Source: Thermoplasmata archaeon (GTDB lineage: Archaea > Thermoplasmatota > Thermoplasmata > Lutacidiplasmatales > UBA184). Taken from it: a stretch of 64,000 nt of DNA. The stretch covers positions 62,001 to 126,000 of the forward strand of contig JAJZYB010000001.1 in NCBI GenBank assembly GCA_021806135.1. The letters run 5' to 3'. A program made the translations under genes and the position numbers. The notes under the pieces are model-generated. The model was given only the letters and a program-made list of their open reading frames with translations, made no database searches and was not told where the DNA came from. Below are positions 18,061 through 28,294 of the stretch, one piece after another (position 1 is the first letter of the stretch; the number at the start of each line of letters is the position of its first letter).

Positions 18061-19145
18061 GGATGCGCTTCGGCGAGGCGCTCCAGGTCACGGTCTTTGG
18101 ATCGAGCCATGGGCCGGATGTCGGTTCGGTGGTGGAGGGCCTTCCCGCCGGGCTCCCGGTCGACCTGACGGGGATCCAGGCGGAGCTCGACCGACGTAGC
18201 CCCGTCGGGAGGAAGCTCGCCACCCGCCGGGCGGAGCGGGACCAGCTCATCCTCACCCATGGGGTCTCCGGGGGGAGGACCACGGGGGGACCGGTGGTCG
18301 GGTACGTGAGGAACGAGGACGTTCGCCGGGGACCGTACCGCCCCCTGGAGGACGTTCCCCGCCCGGGACACGCCGATTACCCGGCGCGCGAGCGCTACGG
18401 CGGGTCTTTGGACCTCTCTGGAGGAGGGATCTTCTCCGGCAGAATGACGGTGGGTCTGGTGTTGGCCGGCGCCCTCGTCCGCCCCTTCCTCACGGCCCAA
18501 GGGGTCTCTGTCGTCGCCTTCACACGGTCGATCCACGGGATCTCCGTCCCCGAGACGGCCCTGTCCCTTCCGCTCACGGGACTGGAGGCGGCCTCCCGGG
18601 AGAACGAGCTGGGCGCGCCGGACCCGGACGCCGCCGAGGCCATGACCCGGTCCATCGAGGAGGCCCGCCGCTCCGGCGACAGCGTCGGGGGGATCATCGA
18701 GGCCCGGGCCGAAGGGCTACCTGTGGGCCTCGGAGAACCCTTCTTCGATTCGCTAGAGGGCTCCCTCGCCCACGCGCTCTTCGCGATCCCCGCCGTCAAG
18801 GGCGTGGAGTTCGGCTCCGGCTTTGCCTCGGCCGATCGGCTCGGGAGCGAGAACAACGACCCGTACGAAATGGTCCAGGGAACCGTCCGGACCCGGACCA
18901 ACCACGCCGGCGGGATCCTGGGAGGGCTCTCGACCGGCATGCCTCTCCTCCTCAGGGTGGTGGTGAAGCCCACGAGCTCCATCGCCCGGGAGCAGGAGTC
19001 CATCTCCCTCTCCCGGAGGACCGCGCAACGGTTGGTGGTCACCGGAAGGCACGACCCGTGCATCGTTCCCCGTGCGGTCCCAGTGGTGGAGCACGTCACC
19101 GCCTTCGTCCTCGCCGACTTCCTGCTCCGCCGGGGGCGTTCATGA
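18057..19145 (+). CDS. aroC: Chorismate synthase
   Basis: GSSHGPDVGSVVEGLPAGLPVD, PGHADYPARERYG, SARETA-like GGRMTVGLV, GGSSGGI-like HAGGILGGLSTGMP, TGRHDPCIVPRAVPVVE. Confidence 0.94.
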   Translation: MRMRFGEALQVTVFGSSHGPDVGSVVEGLPAGLPVDLTGIQAELDRRSPVGRKLATRRAERDQLILTHGVSGGRTTGGPVVGYVRNEDVRRGPYRPLEDVPRPGHADYPARERYGGSLDLSGGGIFSGRMTVGLVLAGALVRPFLTAQGVSVVAFTRSIHGISVPETALSLPLTGLEAASRENELGAPDPDAAEAMTRSIEEARRSGDSVGGIIEARAEGLPVGLGEPFFDSLEGSLAHALFAIPAVKGVEFGSGFASADRLGSENNDPYEMVQGTVRTRTNHAGGILGGLSTGMPLLLRVVVKPTSSIAREQESISLSRRTAQRLVVTGRHDPCIVPRAVPVVEHVTAFVLADFLLRRGRS

Positions 19146-20200
19146 GCCGGATCCCCTGCGCCATCCTGGGGGCCGGCGGCTGGATCGGACAACACTTCGC
19201 CCGTCTCCTGAACGACCACCCGGAGTTCCAGGTGGAGGCGCTCACCGGGGGGAAGAGCGCAGGACGGACGCTGGGGGAGCTCTGGCAGCTCGCGGACGTC
19301 CCCGTCCCCAGCGAGCTCGGCCCCCGGCGCCTGGTCCAGCTCGCTCCGCGGGAGCTGGCGGCCCGGGGGGTCCGGGTCGTCTTCTCCGCCCTCCCCGGGT
19401 CGGAGGCCGGGCCTCTCGAGACCGAGCTTGCCCGCCGGGGGATCGCCGTCTTCTCGAACGCCTCCTCGCACCGGATGGACCCCGGGGTCCCGCTCCTGGT
19501 CCCCGAGGTCAATGGTCCTGCCCTTACGTCCCGTCGCTCGGGCCCACTCCTGGTCACCAACCCGAACTGTTCCACGGCCGGGCTGGTCCTTCCCCTGGCC
19601 CCGCTCTGGGACCGGCTCCGGCCGACGGAGGTCTTCGTGGCCACCTACCAGGCGCTCTCAGGAGCAGGTTATCCAGGGGTCCCGGCCCTTTCGGTGGTGG
19701 ACAACGTCCTGCCGTTCATCCCGGAGGAGGAGGAGAAGATGGCGGCGGAAGCGTCCAAGATCCTCGGCTTCCGTCCCGGCAACGGACCGGGACAGAGCCG
19801 GGTCCTCGCCCACTGCGTGCGCGTTCCCTCCCGGGAGGGACACCTCGAGGCGGTGACCTTGAAGGTCCGCCGCCCTCTCCCCGCCCGGGAGATCGTTCAG
19901 GCGTGGGAATCCTTCCACCCCCTCGAGGACGGACGCGCCTCCGGTGGCCTACCCACCGCCCCGGAACAGCCGGTGCTCTACCTTCCTGAAGAGGACCGGC
20001 CGCAGCCGCTCCGGGACCGGTGGGCGGGAGACCCGACGAGGGCCCGCGGGATGACGGTCTGCGTCGGTCGCCTCCGGATCGATGGGCCGTACGTCCGCTT
20101 CATCCTTCTCGCGCACAACGCCGTCCGCGGCGGAGCCGGAGGGTCTGTGCTCAACGCCGAATACGCCCGATACAGGGGGGCCCTTGGACCCGGACGCTGA
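19142..20200 (+). CDS. asd: Aspartate-semialdehyde dehydrogenase
   Basis: ILGAGGWIGQHFARLL, VTNPNCSTAGLVLPLAPL, TYQALSGAGYPGVP. Confidence 0.92.
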   Translation: MSRIPCAILGAGGWIGQHFARLLNDHPEFQVEALTGGKSAGRTLGELWQLADVPVPSELGPRRLVQLAPRELAARGVRVVFSALPGSEAGPLETELARRGIAVFSNASSHRMDPGVPLLVPEVNGPALTSRRSGPLLVTNPNCSTAGLVLPLAPLWDRLRPTEVFVATYQALSGAGYPGVPALSVVDNVLPFIPEEEEKMAAEASKILGFRPGNGPGQSRVLAHCVRVPSREGHLEAVTLKVRRPLPAREIVQAWESFHPLEDGRASGGLPTAPEQPVLYLPEEDRPQPLRDRWAGDPTRARGMTVCVGRLRIDGPYVRFILLAHNAVRGGAGGSVLNAEYARYRGALGPGR

Positions 20201-21515
20201 GCCCCTCCCTACGGTGGTGAAGTACGGCGGGGCCGCCCTTAGCCCCGCGATGGCCCAGCGGGCCGCCGAGGATCTGCTCGGCCGGACGGGGCCGATCGTG
20301 GTGGTGGTCTCCGCCCGGGCCGGGGTGACCGACCAGTTGCTCTCCTGCCTGGAGCCCCCCTTCCGCACCGTGCGGCACGTGGAGACGGTGCAACAGATGC
20401 GGTTAGAGCACCCGGGGCTTACCCCCGCCGGGGAGACCCAGTTCCAGGCCCTGGAGCGGGACCTCAAGCGTCTGCGGTCCGAGGGCCGAGCGACCCCGGA
20501 GCTCTCCGACCGGATCCTGACCTACGGAGAACGGCTGGCCGCCTCCTGGTTCGCCGGTGAGATCCAGCGACGGGGCCGGCCGGCCCAGGCGGTTGAGGCG
20601 GACCGGCTCGGGCTCAAGACCGATGGCTCCCCCGGCGATGCCCGGGTCCTGCTCGCCGCGTCCGCCGCCCGGGTACGTCGTGGGCTGACCGGGCTCCTCG
20701 GGCGGGGGGTCCTTCCCGTGGTCACAGGCTTCCTCGGCGTCTCGAGCGGGGGCCGAGTGACCACCCTTGGCCGGGGGGGCTCCGACTATTCCGCCACCGC
20801 GCTCGCGTACTGCCTCGGCTGGTCCCGGGTCGAACTGGTCAAGCAGAGCGTGAGCCTGCGCTCTGCCGATCCCCGGCTGGTCCCGGGGACCCGGCCGGTC
20901 GAACGCTTGTCCTTCGACGAGGCAGAGGAGCTCGCCCAGTTCGGGGCGAAGGTGCTCCACCCCCGGACCATGGAGCCGGCCCGGGCCCGGGGGATGGAGG
21001 TGACCATCCGCTCCCTGGAGGACCCAACGCAGAGGACGCTGGTGGGCCCGCGTCCCGGCCCGGAGCCCCTACGCGCCATCACCCTGCTGGGCCCGGTGAG
21101 CCTCCTGCTGCTCCGGGTCCCGGGAGGGCGCCAGCGGCGAGGGGTCCTCGCCGAGGTGAGCCTCGCCCTCTCCACCGGGGGGGTCACGGTGGCCACCCTG
21201 TACACCTCCTCTGCCCTCCTGTGCATCGTGGTGGAGTCGGCCCAGGCCTCCCGGGCCCAGAAGCTTCTGAAGCGGTTCTCCCGGGTGGAGGGCGCAACGC
21301 TGGAGGGTCCCCTGCCCGCGGCGCTGGTCACCGCCATCGGGGAGGGGTTGCTCTCCGACCTGGGTCGGTTGCCCGGAGGGCTTCCTCCCCTCGTGCTCGG
21401 CGCCAGCGCCACCAATCGGACCCTTTCCCTGGCCGTCCCGGCGGACCGGGGGTTGGAGGTCCTTCGCGCGCTGCACCGGAACCTGGTGGAACGTCGGGAG
21501 GCGCCGGGCGGATGA
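20184..21515 (+). CDS. lysC: Aspartate kinase
   Basis: VVKYGGAAL, LTYGERLAASWFAG, TTLGRGGSDYSATALAYCLGW, FGAKVLHPRTMEPAR, C-terminal ACT-like region; TTG start at 20184 (alternative GTG at 20213). Confidence 0.9.
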   Translation: MDPDAEPLPTVVKYGGAALSPAMAQRAAEDLLGRTGPIVVVVSARAGVTDQLLSCLEPPFRTVRHVETVQQMRLEHPGLTPAGETQFQALERDLKRLRSEGRATPELSDRILTYGERLAASWFAGEIQRRGRPAQAVEADRLGLKTDGSPGDARVLLAASAARVRRGLTGLLGRGVLPVVTGFLGVSSGGRVTTLGRGGSDYSATALAYCLGWSRVELVKQSVSLRSADPRLVPGTRPVERLSFDEAEELAQFGAKVLHPRTMEPARARGMEVTIRSLEDPTQRTLVGPRPGPEPLRAITLLGPVSLLLLRVPGGRQRRGVLAEVSLALSTGGVTVATLYTSSALLCIVVESAQASRAQKLLKRFSRVEGATLEGPLPAALVTAIGEGLLSDLGRLPGGLPPLVLGASATNRTLSLAVPADRGLEVLRALHRNLVERREAPGG

Positions 21516-22786
21516 GGACGGCAGGGGCGGAGGTACGGGGCGACCCTCTCGAAGGCTTCCTTTCGGAGGCCCGGGAGGTCTCCGGACCGGCCTTCTACTT
21601 CGAACGCGGCCCCTCTCTGGCGGGGGACCGACGCTGGGCGATCTACGGCAGCGCGGGCGAGGAACCCTGCACCCTGCGGTCCCCCCGGGACGTCGGGACT
21701 CTCGCCGAGAAGCTGGGGGGACTCCGGACGAGCGCGGAGAGTCGCTGGTTCGGGTACCTCGGCTTCGATGCCTGCGGGCTTTTCGAACCCCTCCTCCGGG
21801 CGTCGGTCCCCTCCGGCTCCCCGTTCCCCCTTGGCCAGTTCTACCGCTTCTCCCGGATACGCTCCGGCCGACCCCGGCTTCCGGGCGCGGGCGGGCGGAG
21901 GGATCCTGGGGCCTTGACCGTGGGGCCCGTCCGGGACCAGACCAGCGCTGCCCGCTTCGAGGAGTCGGTCCGGAAGCTCCAGAGGTCGATCCTGGACGGG
22001 GAGGCCTTCCAGGTGGTCCTGGCCCACCGGCGCGAACGCTACCGTTCCGGGTCGCTGCTCCGGCTCCTCTGCCGGCTCCGGGACCGGGAACGCTACGCGT
22101 ACCTGTTCTACCTGCGCTTCGGCCCGGGGGACCGGGGCGAGGTCGTGGGGGCGTCCCCGGAGAGCGTGCTCGAGGTCCGGGACGGGCGGGCGACCATCGA
22201 TCCGATCGCCGGCACGCTGCCTCACCCGGGGCCACGACGGGGCCGGAGGGCCCGACTCCCCCTGCGCTCGGACCCCAAGGAGCTCGCCGAGCACCGGATG
22301 CTCGTGGACCTGGCCCGGAACGACCTCGGGAAGGTCTGCCAGCCAGGCTCCGTGAGGGTGCTCCGCCAGGAAGTACGGGTCCGGTATGCGCATCTGGAGC
22401 ACCTGGTGAGCCGGGTGGGGGGGGACCTCCGGCCCGAAGAGACCGCGGTCTCCGCCCTCGCGTCGGCCTTCCCGGCCGGGACCGTCAGCGGGGCGCCGAA
22501 GATCCGGGCCATCCAACTGCTTCGGCGCGAGGAGCAGACCTGGAGAGGCCCCTACGCCGGGGCCGTGGGGCTCTTCGGCCCGGGCCGGCAGGCGGATTTC
22601 GCCCTGGCGATCCGCACCGCCTTTGCGTTCGGTCCCCGGCTCTTCACCGCGGCCGGCGCGGGGATCGTCCAGGCCTCCCGCCCGAAGCAGGAATGGGAGG
22701 AGACCCACCACAAGCTCTCCACGCTGGAGGCGATCCTCGCCGAGAGCTCCCACGGCGGCGCCGACGCCGGGGAGGGGCGGTCATGA
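21512..22786 (+). CDS. trpE: Anthranilate synthase component I
   Basis: GASPESVLEV, IDPIAGTLP, DPKELAEHRMLVDLARNDLGKV, FPAGTVSGAPKIRA. Confidence 0.93.
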   Translation: MRTAGAEVRGDPLEGFLSEAREVSGPAFYFERGPSLAGDRRWAIYGSAGEEPCTLRSPRDVGTLAEKLGGLRTSAESRWFGYLGFDACGLFEPLLRASVPSGSPFPLGQFYRFSRIRSGRPRLPGAGGRRDPGALTVGPVRDQTSAARFEESVRKLQRSILDGEAFQVVLAHRRERYRSGSLLRLLCRLRDRERYAYLFYLRFGPGDRGEVVGASPESVLEVRDGRATIDPIAGTLPHPGPRRGRRARLPLRSDPKELAEHRMLVDLARNDLGKVCQPGSVRVLRQEVRVRYAHLEHLVSRVGGDLRPEETAVSALASAFPAGTVSGAPKIRAIQLLRREEQTWRGPYAGAVGLFGPGRQADFALAIRTAFAFGPRLFTAAGAGIVQASRPKQEWEETHHKLSTLEAILAESSHGGADAGEGRS

Positions 22787-23373
22787 AGGTCCTCCTGGTG
22801 GACCATCAGGACTCCTTCGTCCACAACCTCGCCCAGGCCCTGGCCACCCTCGGGGCGGAGGTCTACACCCGGCGGTCCTCCTTCCCGTTCTCCCAGGTGA
22901 AGCGGCTGGACCCGGACGCCGTGGTCCTCTCCCCCGGCCCCGGGCACCCCTCCGACCGCGCCACGCTGGGGGTCACCTTCCGTATCCTCGAGGAGCTCTC
23001 ACCCGCCCTCCCCACGTTGGGGGTCTGCCTCGGGCATCAGGCCATCGGCTACCACTTCGGGGCGCGGGTGATCCGGGCCCCTCGTCCCTGCCACGGCGAG
23101 ACCTCGCGGGTCGAGCACGACCGGGACCCGATCTACGAAGGGCTCCCGGACCCGTTGGTGGCGGCGCGTTATCATTCGCTCGTCGTCTCGCCCCGCGGCC
23201 TTCCCGCGGACCTTAGGGTGAACGCCTGGGAACGGGAAGGGAAGACCCGGGTGATCATGGGCCTACGTCACCGTCACTTTCCCGTGGTCTCCGTGCAATT
23301 CCACCCGGAGTCCTACCTGACCCCCCAAGGACCCCGTATCCTCAAGAACTTCCTCGGGGAGGCCCGGCGGTGA
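22783..23373 (+). CDS. trpG: Anthranilate synthase component II (glutamine amidotransferase)
   Basis: LLVDHQDSFVHNLAQ, VLSPGPGHPS, LGVCLGHQAIGYHFGA, SVQFHPESYLTPQG. Confidence 0.94.
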   Translation: MKVLLVDHQDSFVHNLAQALATLGAEVYTRRSSFPFSQVKRLDPDAVVLSPGPGHPSDRATLGVTFRILEELSPALPTLGVCLGHQAIGYHFGARVIRAPRPCHGETSRVEHDRDPIYEGLPDPLVAARYHSLVVSPRGLPADLRVNAWEREGKTRVIMGLRHRHFPVVSVQFHPESYLTPQGPRILKNFLGEARR

Positions 23374-24419
23374 CCGCGAAGGATCCGGTGCGGGAGGGCC
23401 GGGAATGGCTCCTTAGCCTGCAGCACCACGAGGACCTTTCCCGATCGGAGGCCTACCGCCTGGCGGAGCGGCTCGCCTCCGGCACGTTTCCCGAGGCGTT
23501 GGCGGGAGCTCTCCTGGTGGCATTGGCCGCGAAGGGGGAGAGCCCGGAGGAGATCTTCGCCTTCGCCACCTTCCTGCGTCGCCACGCCCGTGCTTTCCTC
23601 CCGGGAGAGGTCGACGGCGCGGTGGACCTCTGCGGAACCGGGGGAGCCGCTCACCCCACCTTCAACGTCTCCACGGTGAGCGCCTTCGTGGTCGCGGCCG
23701 GGGGACTGCCGGTCGTGAAGCACGGGAACTCCTCCGCCCGAGGACCCTGTGGGTCGAGCGATCTCCTGGAGGCTCTGGGCCTCCCCGTGAAGGTCTCCCC
23801 GGGCTACGCCGAGGCCTCCTTCCGGCGCGAACGGCTCGCCTTCCTCCACGCCCCCCTCTACCACCCGGCCACCGCCTCCATCGCCGGGATCCGTCGAGCC
23901 CTCGGGACGAGGACCGTCTTCAACCTGCTCGGCCCGCTGAGCAACCCCGCTCCGGTGCGGATCCAGCTCCTCGGCTGCTTCGACCGGGCCTACGCCAGGA
24001 CCGCGAGCGGACTGCTCCCGCGTCTAGGGGTCCCCCGGAGCCTCACCTTCACCGGGGAAGAGGGGACGGACGAGTTCGTCCCCGGGGGGAGGACTTTCGG
24101 CTTCGTCCGGCAGGGGGAGCGCAGCGCGAGATGCCGGTTCGAGGGACGGCGGTATCTGACTCCCCGGGAACGGAGAGGGTCCATCGGTCCCCTTCCCCCG
24201 ACCGGGGCGGCCAGGGAAGCGGAACGGCTGCTCGCCGGGGGATCGGGAGCGCGACGGGGCTCGGTCCTCCTGACTGCGGGGGCCGCGTTCTGGGTCTCCG
24301 GCCAGGACCGGACGATGAACGAGGGGATCGAGCGGGCTCGCCGGCTCCTGGACGAGGGCAAGGCACTCGAGAAGCTGCGGGCTCTCCAGGAGTTGGCGGA
24401 GGGACGGACGTGGTCGTGA
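23370..24419 (+). CDS. trpD: Anthranilate phosphoribosyltransferase
   Basis: DLCGTGGAAHPTFNVSTVSAFVVAAGG, VKHGNSSARGPCGSSDLLEALG, RTVFNLLGPLSNP. Confidence 0.93.
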   Translation: MTAKDPVREGREWLLSLQHHEDLSRSEAYRLAERLASGTFPEALAGALLVALAAKGESPEEIFAFATFLRRHARAFLPGEVDGAVDLCGTGGAAHPTFNVSTVSAFVVAAGGLPVVKHGNSSARGPCGSSDLLEALGLPVKVSPGYAEASFRRERLAFLHAPLYHPATASIAGIRRALGTRTVFNLLGPLSNPAPVRIQLLGCFDRAYARTASGLLPRLGVPRSLTFTGEEGTDEFVPGGRTFGFVRQGERSARCRFEGRRYLTPRERRGSIGPLPPTGAAREAERLLAGGSGARRGSVLLTAGAAFWVSGQDRTMNEGIERARRLLDEGKALEKLRALQELAEGRTWS

Positions 24420-25225
24420 ACCCCGTCGAGCCCGGGTTCCTGCGGCGGATGGTCCAGGAGGTCCGTCGCCAGCTGGAGGAAGGCGTCTACGACCAGGTCG
24501 GCGAGCCGGGGGAGCCACCGCCCGCCTCGGAGCGCTTCTCCTCGGCGATCGCCTCTGGCCAACGCCCGGGCCTCATCGCGGAGCTCAAGCACGCCTCCCC
24601 CGGATACCAGGAGGGGGAACTCCGGGCGCCTGGCCCCGAACGGTTCCTCCAGTGGGCCCGGGCCGGGGGGGCCCAGGCCATCTCGGTGGTTCCCCAGGCC
24701 TTCCGCTTCGGTGGCTCGCTGGAGGAGTTCGGGAGGGTCGCCGGGAAGAGCTCCCTCCCCGTCCTCTTCAAGGACTTCGTCCTCGACCCCCGTCAGATCC
24801 GGGCCGCTCGCCGTTGCGGGGCCCGTGCGGTGCTCCTGCTCGCGCGCCTGGAGTACGAGGGAGGGCTTTCCGGCCCGCTCGCGAGCCTGGTGGAAGAGGC
24901 GCACCGGGCCGGCCTGGAGGCGGTGGTGGAGGTCCACCGGGAAGAGGACCTCCCCAGGGCCCTGGCCTCCCGGCCGGATCTCCTCGGGGTGAACGCCCGG
25001 GACCTGGAGACCCTTGAACTGGACCGGGCCCGGGCCCTTCGCACGCTCGCCAGCGCCCGGGGACACGGGATCCCGTTGGTGGGAATGAGCGGCATCGCCG
25101 GTCCGGAAGAGGTCCGAGCCTACCAGAGGGCCGGCGCCGACGCGGTCCTGGTGGGAACCCGATTCATCGAGGCGGAGGACCCCGGGGCCTTCCTCCGTTC
25201 CTTGCGACCCGGGGAACACCGGTGA
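24416..25225 (+). CDS. trpC: Indole-3-glycerol-phosphate synthase
   Basis: LIAELKHASPGYQEGE, VLFKDFVLDPRQI, LLGVNARDLETLELD, GMSGIAGPEEV; GTG start. Confidence 0.92.
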   Translation: MNPVEPGFLRRMVQEVRRQLEEGVYDQVGEPGEPPPASERFSSAIASGQRPGLIAELKHASPGYQEGELRAPGPERFLQWARAGGAQAISVVPQAFRFGGSLEEFGRVAGKSSLPVLFKDFVLDPRQIRAARRCGARAVLLLARLEYEGGLSGPLASLVEEAHRAGLEAVVEVHREEDLPRALASRPDLLGVNARDLETLELDRARALRTLASARGHGIPLVGMSGIAGPEEVRAYQRAGADAVLVGTRFIEAEDPGAFLRSLRPGEHR

Positions 25226-25238
25226 GGCGGAAGGGACC

Positions 25239-25880
25239 TTGAAGGTGAAGATCTGCGGGCTGACCCGCCGGGAGGACCTCGAAGCCTGCCAAGGCGCGGA
25301 CCTCGTGGGGGTGGTGGTGGGAGTTCCCCGTTCCCCCCGCAACCTCACCTGGACGGAGGCCGAGGGCCTCCTGGCCGCGGCCCGGGGCCGGTTCCTTCGG
25401 GTGGTGGTCCTGGCCTCCCCGGCCCCCTCGGAGGTGGCCCGGGCATTCCGGGCCGGGGCGGACCGGGTCCAGCTCCACGGCCCGGTCCCCTCCGGGCTAC
25501 CCTTCGGGAGCGAAACCACGCTCATCCCTTCGCTGGCCCTGCCCAAGAGCCCCGGCGAACAGCTTCCGCCCTCCCTGGAGCGGATCTGGCACGGCCCCTA
25601 TCCGTTGGTCCACCTGGATACGGGGGGGGAGGACCGGCCGGGGGGAACCGGCAGGGCCTGGGACTGGGCCGGCTGGTCGGGGCTGATCCGTCGTGACCGC
25701 CGGCCTTTCCTCCTGGCAGGGGGGCTGACCTCGGAAAACGTCACCCGGGCCATGACGGAGCTCACCCCGTGGGGGGTGGACGTGTCCAGCGGGGTGGAGT
25801 CCCGTCCCGGACAGAAGGACCCCGTCCGCATCCAAGAGTTCATTCGGACGATCCGTGCTTGGGAGGACGCCCATGCCTGA
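25239..25880 (+). CDS. trpF: Phosphoribosylanthranilate isomerase
   Basis: [55 protein letters not shown] start. Confidence 0.93.
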   Translation: MKVKICGLTRREDLEACQGADLVGVVVGVPRSPRNLTWTEAEGLLAAARGRFLRVVVLASPAPSEVARAFRAGADRVQLHGPVPSGLPFGSETTLIPSLALPKSPGEQLPPSLERIWHGPYPLVHLDTGGEDRPGGTGRAWDWAGWSGLIRRDRRPFLLAGGLTSENVTRAMTELTPWGVDVSSGVESRPGQKDPVRIQEFIRTIRAWEDAHA

Positions 25881-27042
25881 GTGGTACGGCCCCTACGGAG
25901 GTTCCTACGTCCCCGAGACCTTGGTCCCGGCGTTGAAGGAGCTCGAACTGGTCTGGAAGAGTGCCCGCAGGGACCCGGAATTCCGCTCCCGGTTCCAGGA
26001 TCTGGCTCGGGACTGGGGAGGGAGGCCCACTCCCCTCTACTTCGCCGAACGGCTCACCCGGGAGGTGGGCGGGGCCGAGATCTACCTCAAGCGGGAGGAC
26101 CTGGTGCACGGGGGCGCCCACAAGCTGAACAATGCGCTCGGGCAGGGACTGTTGGCCCTGCGGCTCGGGAAGCGTCGGCTCATCGCCGAGACCGGGGCCG
26201 GACAGCACGGCGTGGCCACCGCGATGATCGGGGCGAAGCTCGGGCTGTCCACCGAGGTGTACATGGGAGCGGCGGACATGGAACGCCAGAAGCCCAACGT
26301 GCTGCGGATGCGGCTTCTCGGCGCCACCGTCCGGCCCGTGACCCAGGGGCAGCAGACCCTGAAGGAGGCGATCAACGAGGCGCTCCGGGACTGGATCGCC
26401 AACGTACAGGACACCCACTACCTCCTGGGCAGCGCCGTGGGGCCCCACCCCTTCCCTTCTCTGGTGGCGGACTTCCAATCGGTGATCGGACGGGAACTAC
26501 GAAGGCAGAGCCGGGCCCGGTGGGGACGGGACCCGGACCTGGTCCTCGCCTGCGTGGGTGGGGGATCGAACGCCATCGGGACGTTCCACCCTCTTCTCCG
26601 GGGGCCGGCCCGGCTGGTCGGGGTGGAGGCCCGGGGCTCGGGAGAGCCCTCGGGCTGGGGGGCCGCCTCCCTGGTCCGCGGTTCGGTAGGGGTACTGCAC
26701 GGGATGCGCACGTATCTCCTGCAGGACGAGGAAGGGCAGATCCTTCCCACCCAATCCGTCTCAGCGGGCCTGGACTACGCGGGGGTGGGACCGGAGCACG
26801 CCTGGTTGAAGGACTCCGGGAGGGTGGAGTACACCTCGGCCACCGACCGGGAGGCCCTCGAGGCCTTCCACCGGTTGGCGCGGACGGAGGGGATCCTGCC
26901 GGCGCTGGAGCCCTCGCACGCGCTGGCCGTGGCCCTTCAACGGGCGACGACGTTGCCCCGGGACCAGCACGTGGTGGTGACCCTATCCGGACGGGGGGAC
27001 AAGGACCTCGCGGAGGTGGAGCGGTTTGGGCCGCCTCGGTGA
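25873..27042 (+). CDS. trpB: Tryptophan synthase beta chain
   Basis: [57 protein letters not shown]. Confidence 0.94.
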   Translation: MPEWYGPYGGSYVPETLVPALKELELVWKSARRDPEFRSRFQDLARDWGGRPTPLYFAERLTREVGGAEIYLKREDLVHGGAHKLNNALGQGLLALRLGKRRLIAETGAGQHGVATAMIGAKLGLSTEVYMGAADMERQKPNVLRMRLLGATVRPVTQGQQTLKEAINEALRDWIANVQDTHYLLGSAVGPHPFPSLVADFQSVIGRELRRQSRARWGRDPDLVLACVGGGSNAIGTFHPLLRGPARLVGVEARGSGEPSGWGAASLVRGSVGVLHGMRTYLLQDEEGQILPTQSVSAGLDYAGVGPEHAWLKDSGRVEYTSATDREALEAFHRLARTEGILPALEPSHALAVALQRATTLPRDQHVVVTLSGRGDKDLAEVERFGPPR

Positions 27043-27847
27043 GGTCCTCCGCCAGCGCCGCGAGCGCGGAGAGGGAAGCCTTCTCACCTACCTGATGGCC
27101 GGTTCGGTCCCCCCCGAGAAGTTCCTGTCGTGTGTCCGGGCCTTCCGCGCCGCCGGGGTGACCGGGCTGGAGGTGGGCTTTCCCTTCAGTGACCCCATGG
27201 CCGAGGGCCCGGTGATCCAGCGCGCGGCGACCCTGGCCCTGGCCCGGGGCACCCGGTGGTCGGACCTCCTGGAGTTGTTGCCCCAGGTGGCCGAGGAGCT
27301 TCCCGTGGCGGTGATGACCTACCTCAACGTCATTCTGCGTCACGGCGGGGGAAAGGCGCTCGAGGAGCTCCGGTCCCACGGGGCCGACGCGGTGATCTTG
27401 CCGGACCTTCCCCTGGAGGGCCTCCGGGACCTGGGAGCTCACCGGGCCGTGAAGGGCCTGGACATCGTGCTGCTCGCTTCCCCGGCGACCGGCGCCGAGC
27501 GGCTCCGTCGGCTCGCCCGCCACACCGAGGGCTTCCTCTATCTGGTCTCCCGCTACGGAACGACCGGGCTGGGGGGAGGCACGACGCCTTCCACCAAGAC
27601 CCACGCACTGGACCTGACCGAGGAGATCCGGCAGGTCCATGCCGAACGGCCGAAGTTGCCCATCCTGGCCGGCTTCGGAGTGCGTCACGCGCAGGACATC
27701 CGTTCCTTCCTTCAACAAGGGGCGGACGGGGCCATCGTGGGCAGCCTGCTGCAGGATCGGCTCAACGAGGAAGCGCAAGTCTCTGAACTGGACGCACTGG
27801 TCCGGGCGCTCGTTCAGGGTCTGGCGAAAACGAGCACCGGGCCTTGA
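27026..27847 (+). CDS. trpA: Tryptophan synthase alpha chain
   Basis: [56 protein letters not shown] start. Confidence 0.92.
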   Translation: MGRLGEVLRQRRERGEGSLLTYLMAGSVPPEKFLSCVRAFRAAGVTGLEVGFPFSDPMAEGPVIQRAATLALARGTRWSDLLELLPQVAEELPVAVMTYLNVILRHGGGKALEELRSHGADAVILPDLPLEGLRDLGAHRAVKGLDIVLLASPATGAERLRRLARHTEGFLYLVSRYGTTGLGGGTTPSTKTHALDLTEEIRQVHAERPKLPILAGFGVRHAQDIRSFLQQGADGAIVGSLLQDRLNEEAQVSELDALVRALVQGLAKTSTGP

Positions 27848-27961
27848 CCCGGGAAGGCTCAACTGCGGGCCGTCCCGGGGACCGGGAGTCCCTACCCCAC
27901 CGTGGGGCGGGGGGGCTCGCGCGACGACGGGCCCCCCAACGGGCGAACGGCCGGGGAAGGC

Positions 27962-28132
27962 TCAGTGGATGGCGGCCGAGACCTTTGCCGCCACGTCGGG
28001 CGGGATCGTCGACATTCCATGCGCCAAACGCGCGTGGACCTGGGCTTCCTGGAGGACCTCCTCCTGGGACAGGGCGTTGTTGATCGCGAAGCCACATTTC
28101 ATCCCGATGTCCGCGCACTTGAAGTTCGGCAT
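27962..28132 (-). CDS. DUF1059 family small protein (56 aa)
   Basis: MPNFKCADIGMKCGFAINNALSQEEVLQEAQVHARLAHGMSTIPPDVAAKVSAAIH*; matches the remembered DUF1059 pattern; absent from the ORF track. Confidence 0.82.
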   Translation of the reverse strand: MPNFKCADIGMKCGFAINNALSQEEVLQEAQVHARLAHGMSTIPPDVAAKVSAAIH

Positions 28133-28294
28133 GTTCTAGGACCTCAGGGACGCGAATCCCACCCGTGTAGAAATACCTTCGGCCTCGTCTCAAGAAAGGA
28201 CGCGTTTCGGACGGGCGGTTTCCGGGCCAGGTCCTTTTCTGGCGCCGGGACTTCCAGACCCGAGCGACCGTACCCCACCGCCGAGGACGAGCCC

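Noticed and set aside
20786-22753. Long antisense ORFs such as 20786-22753, 12325-14235 and 11385-12950
   Set aside because: Arg/Pro/Gly-rich low-information translations opposite well-recognised lysC, trpE and ADH-synthase genes; third-codon GC bias explains them.
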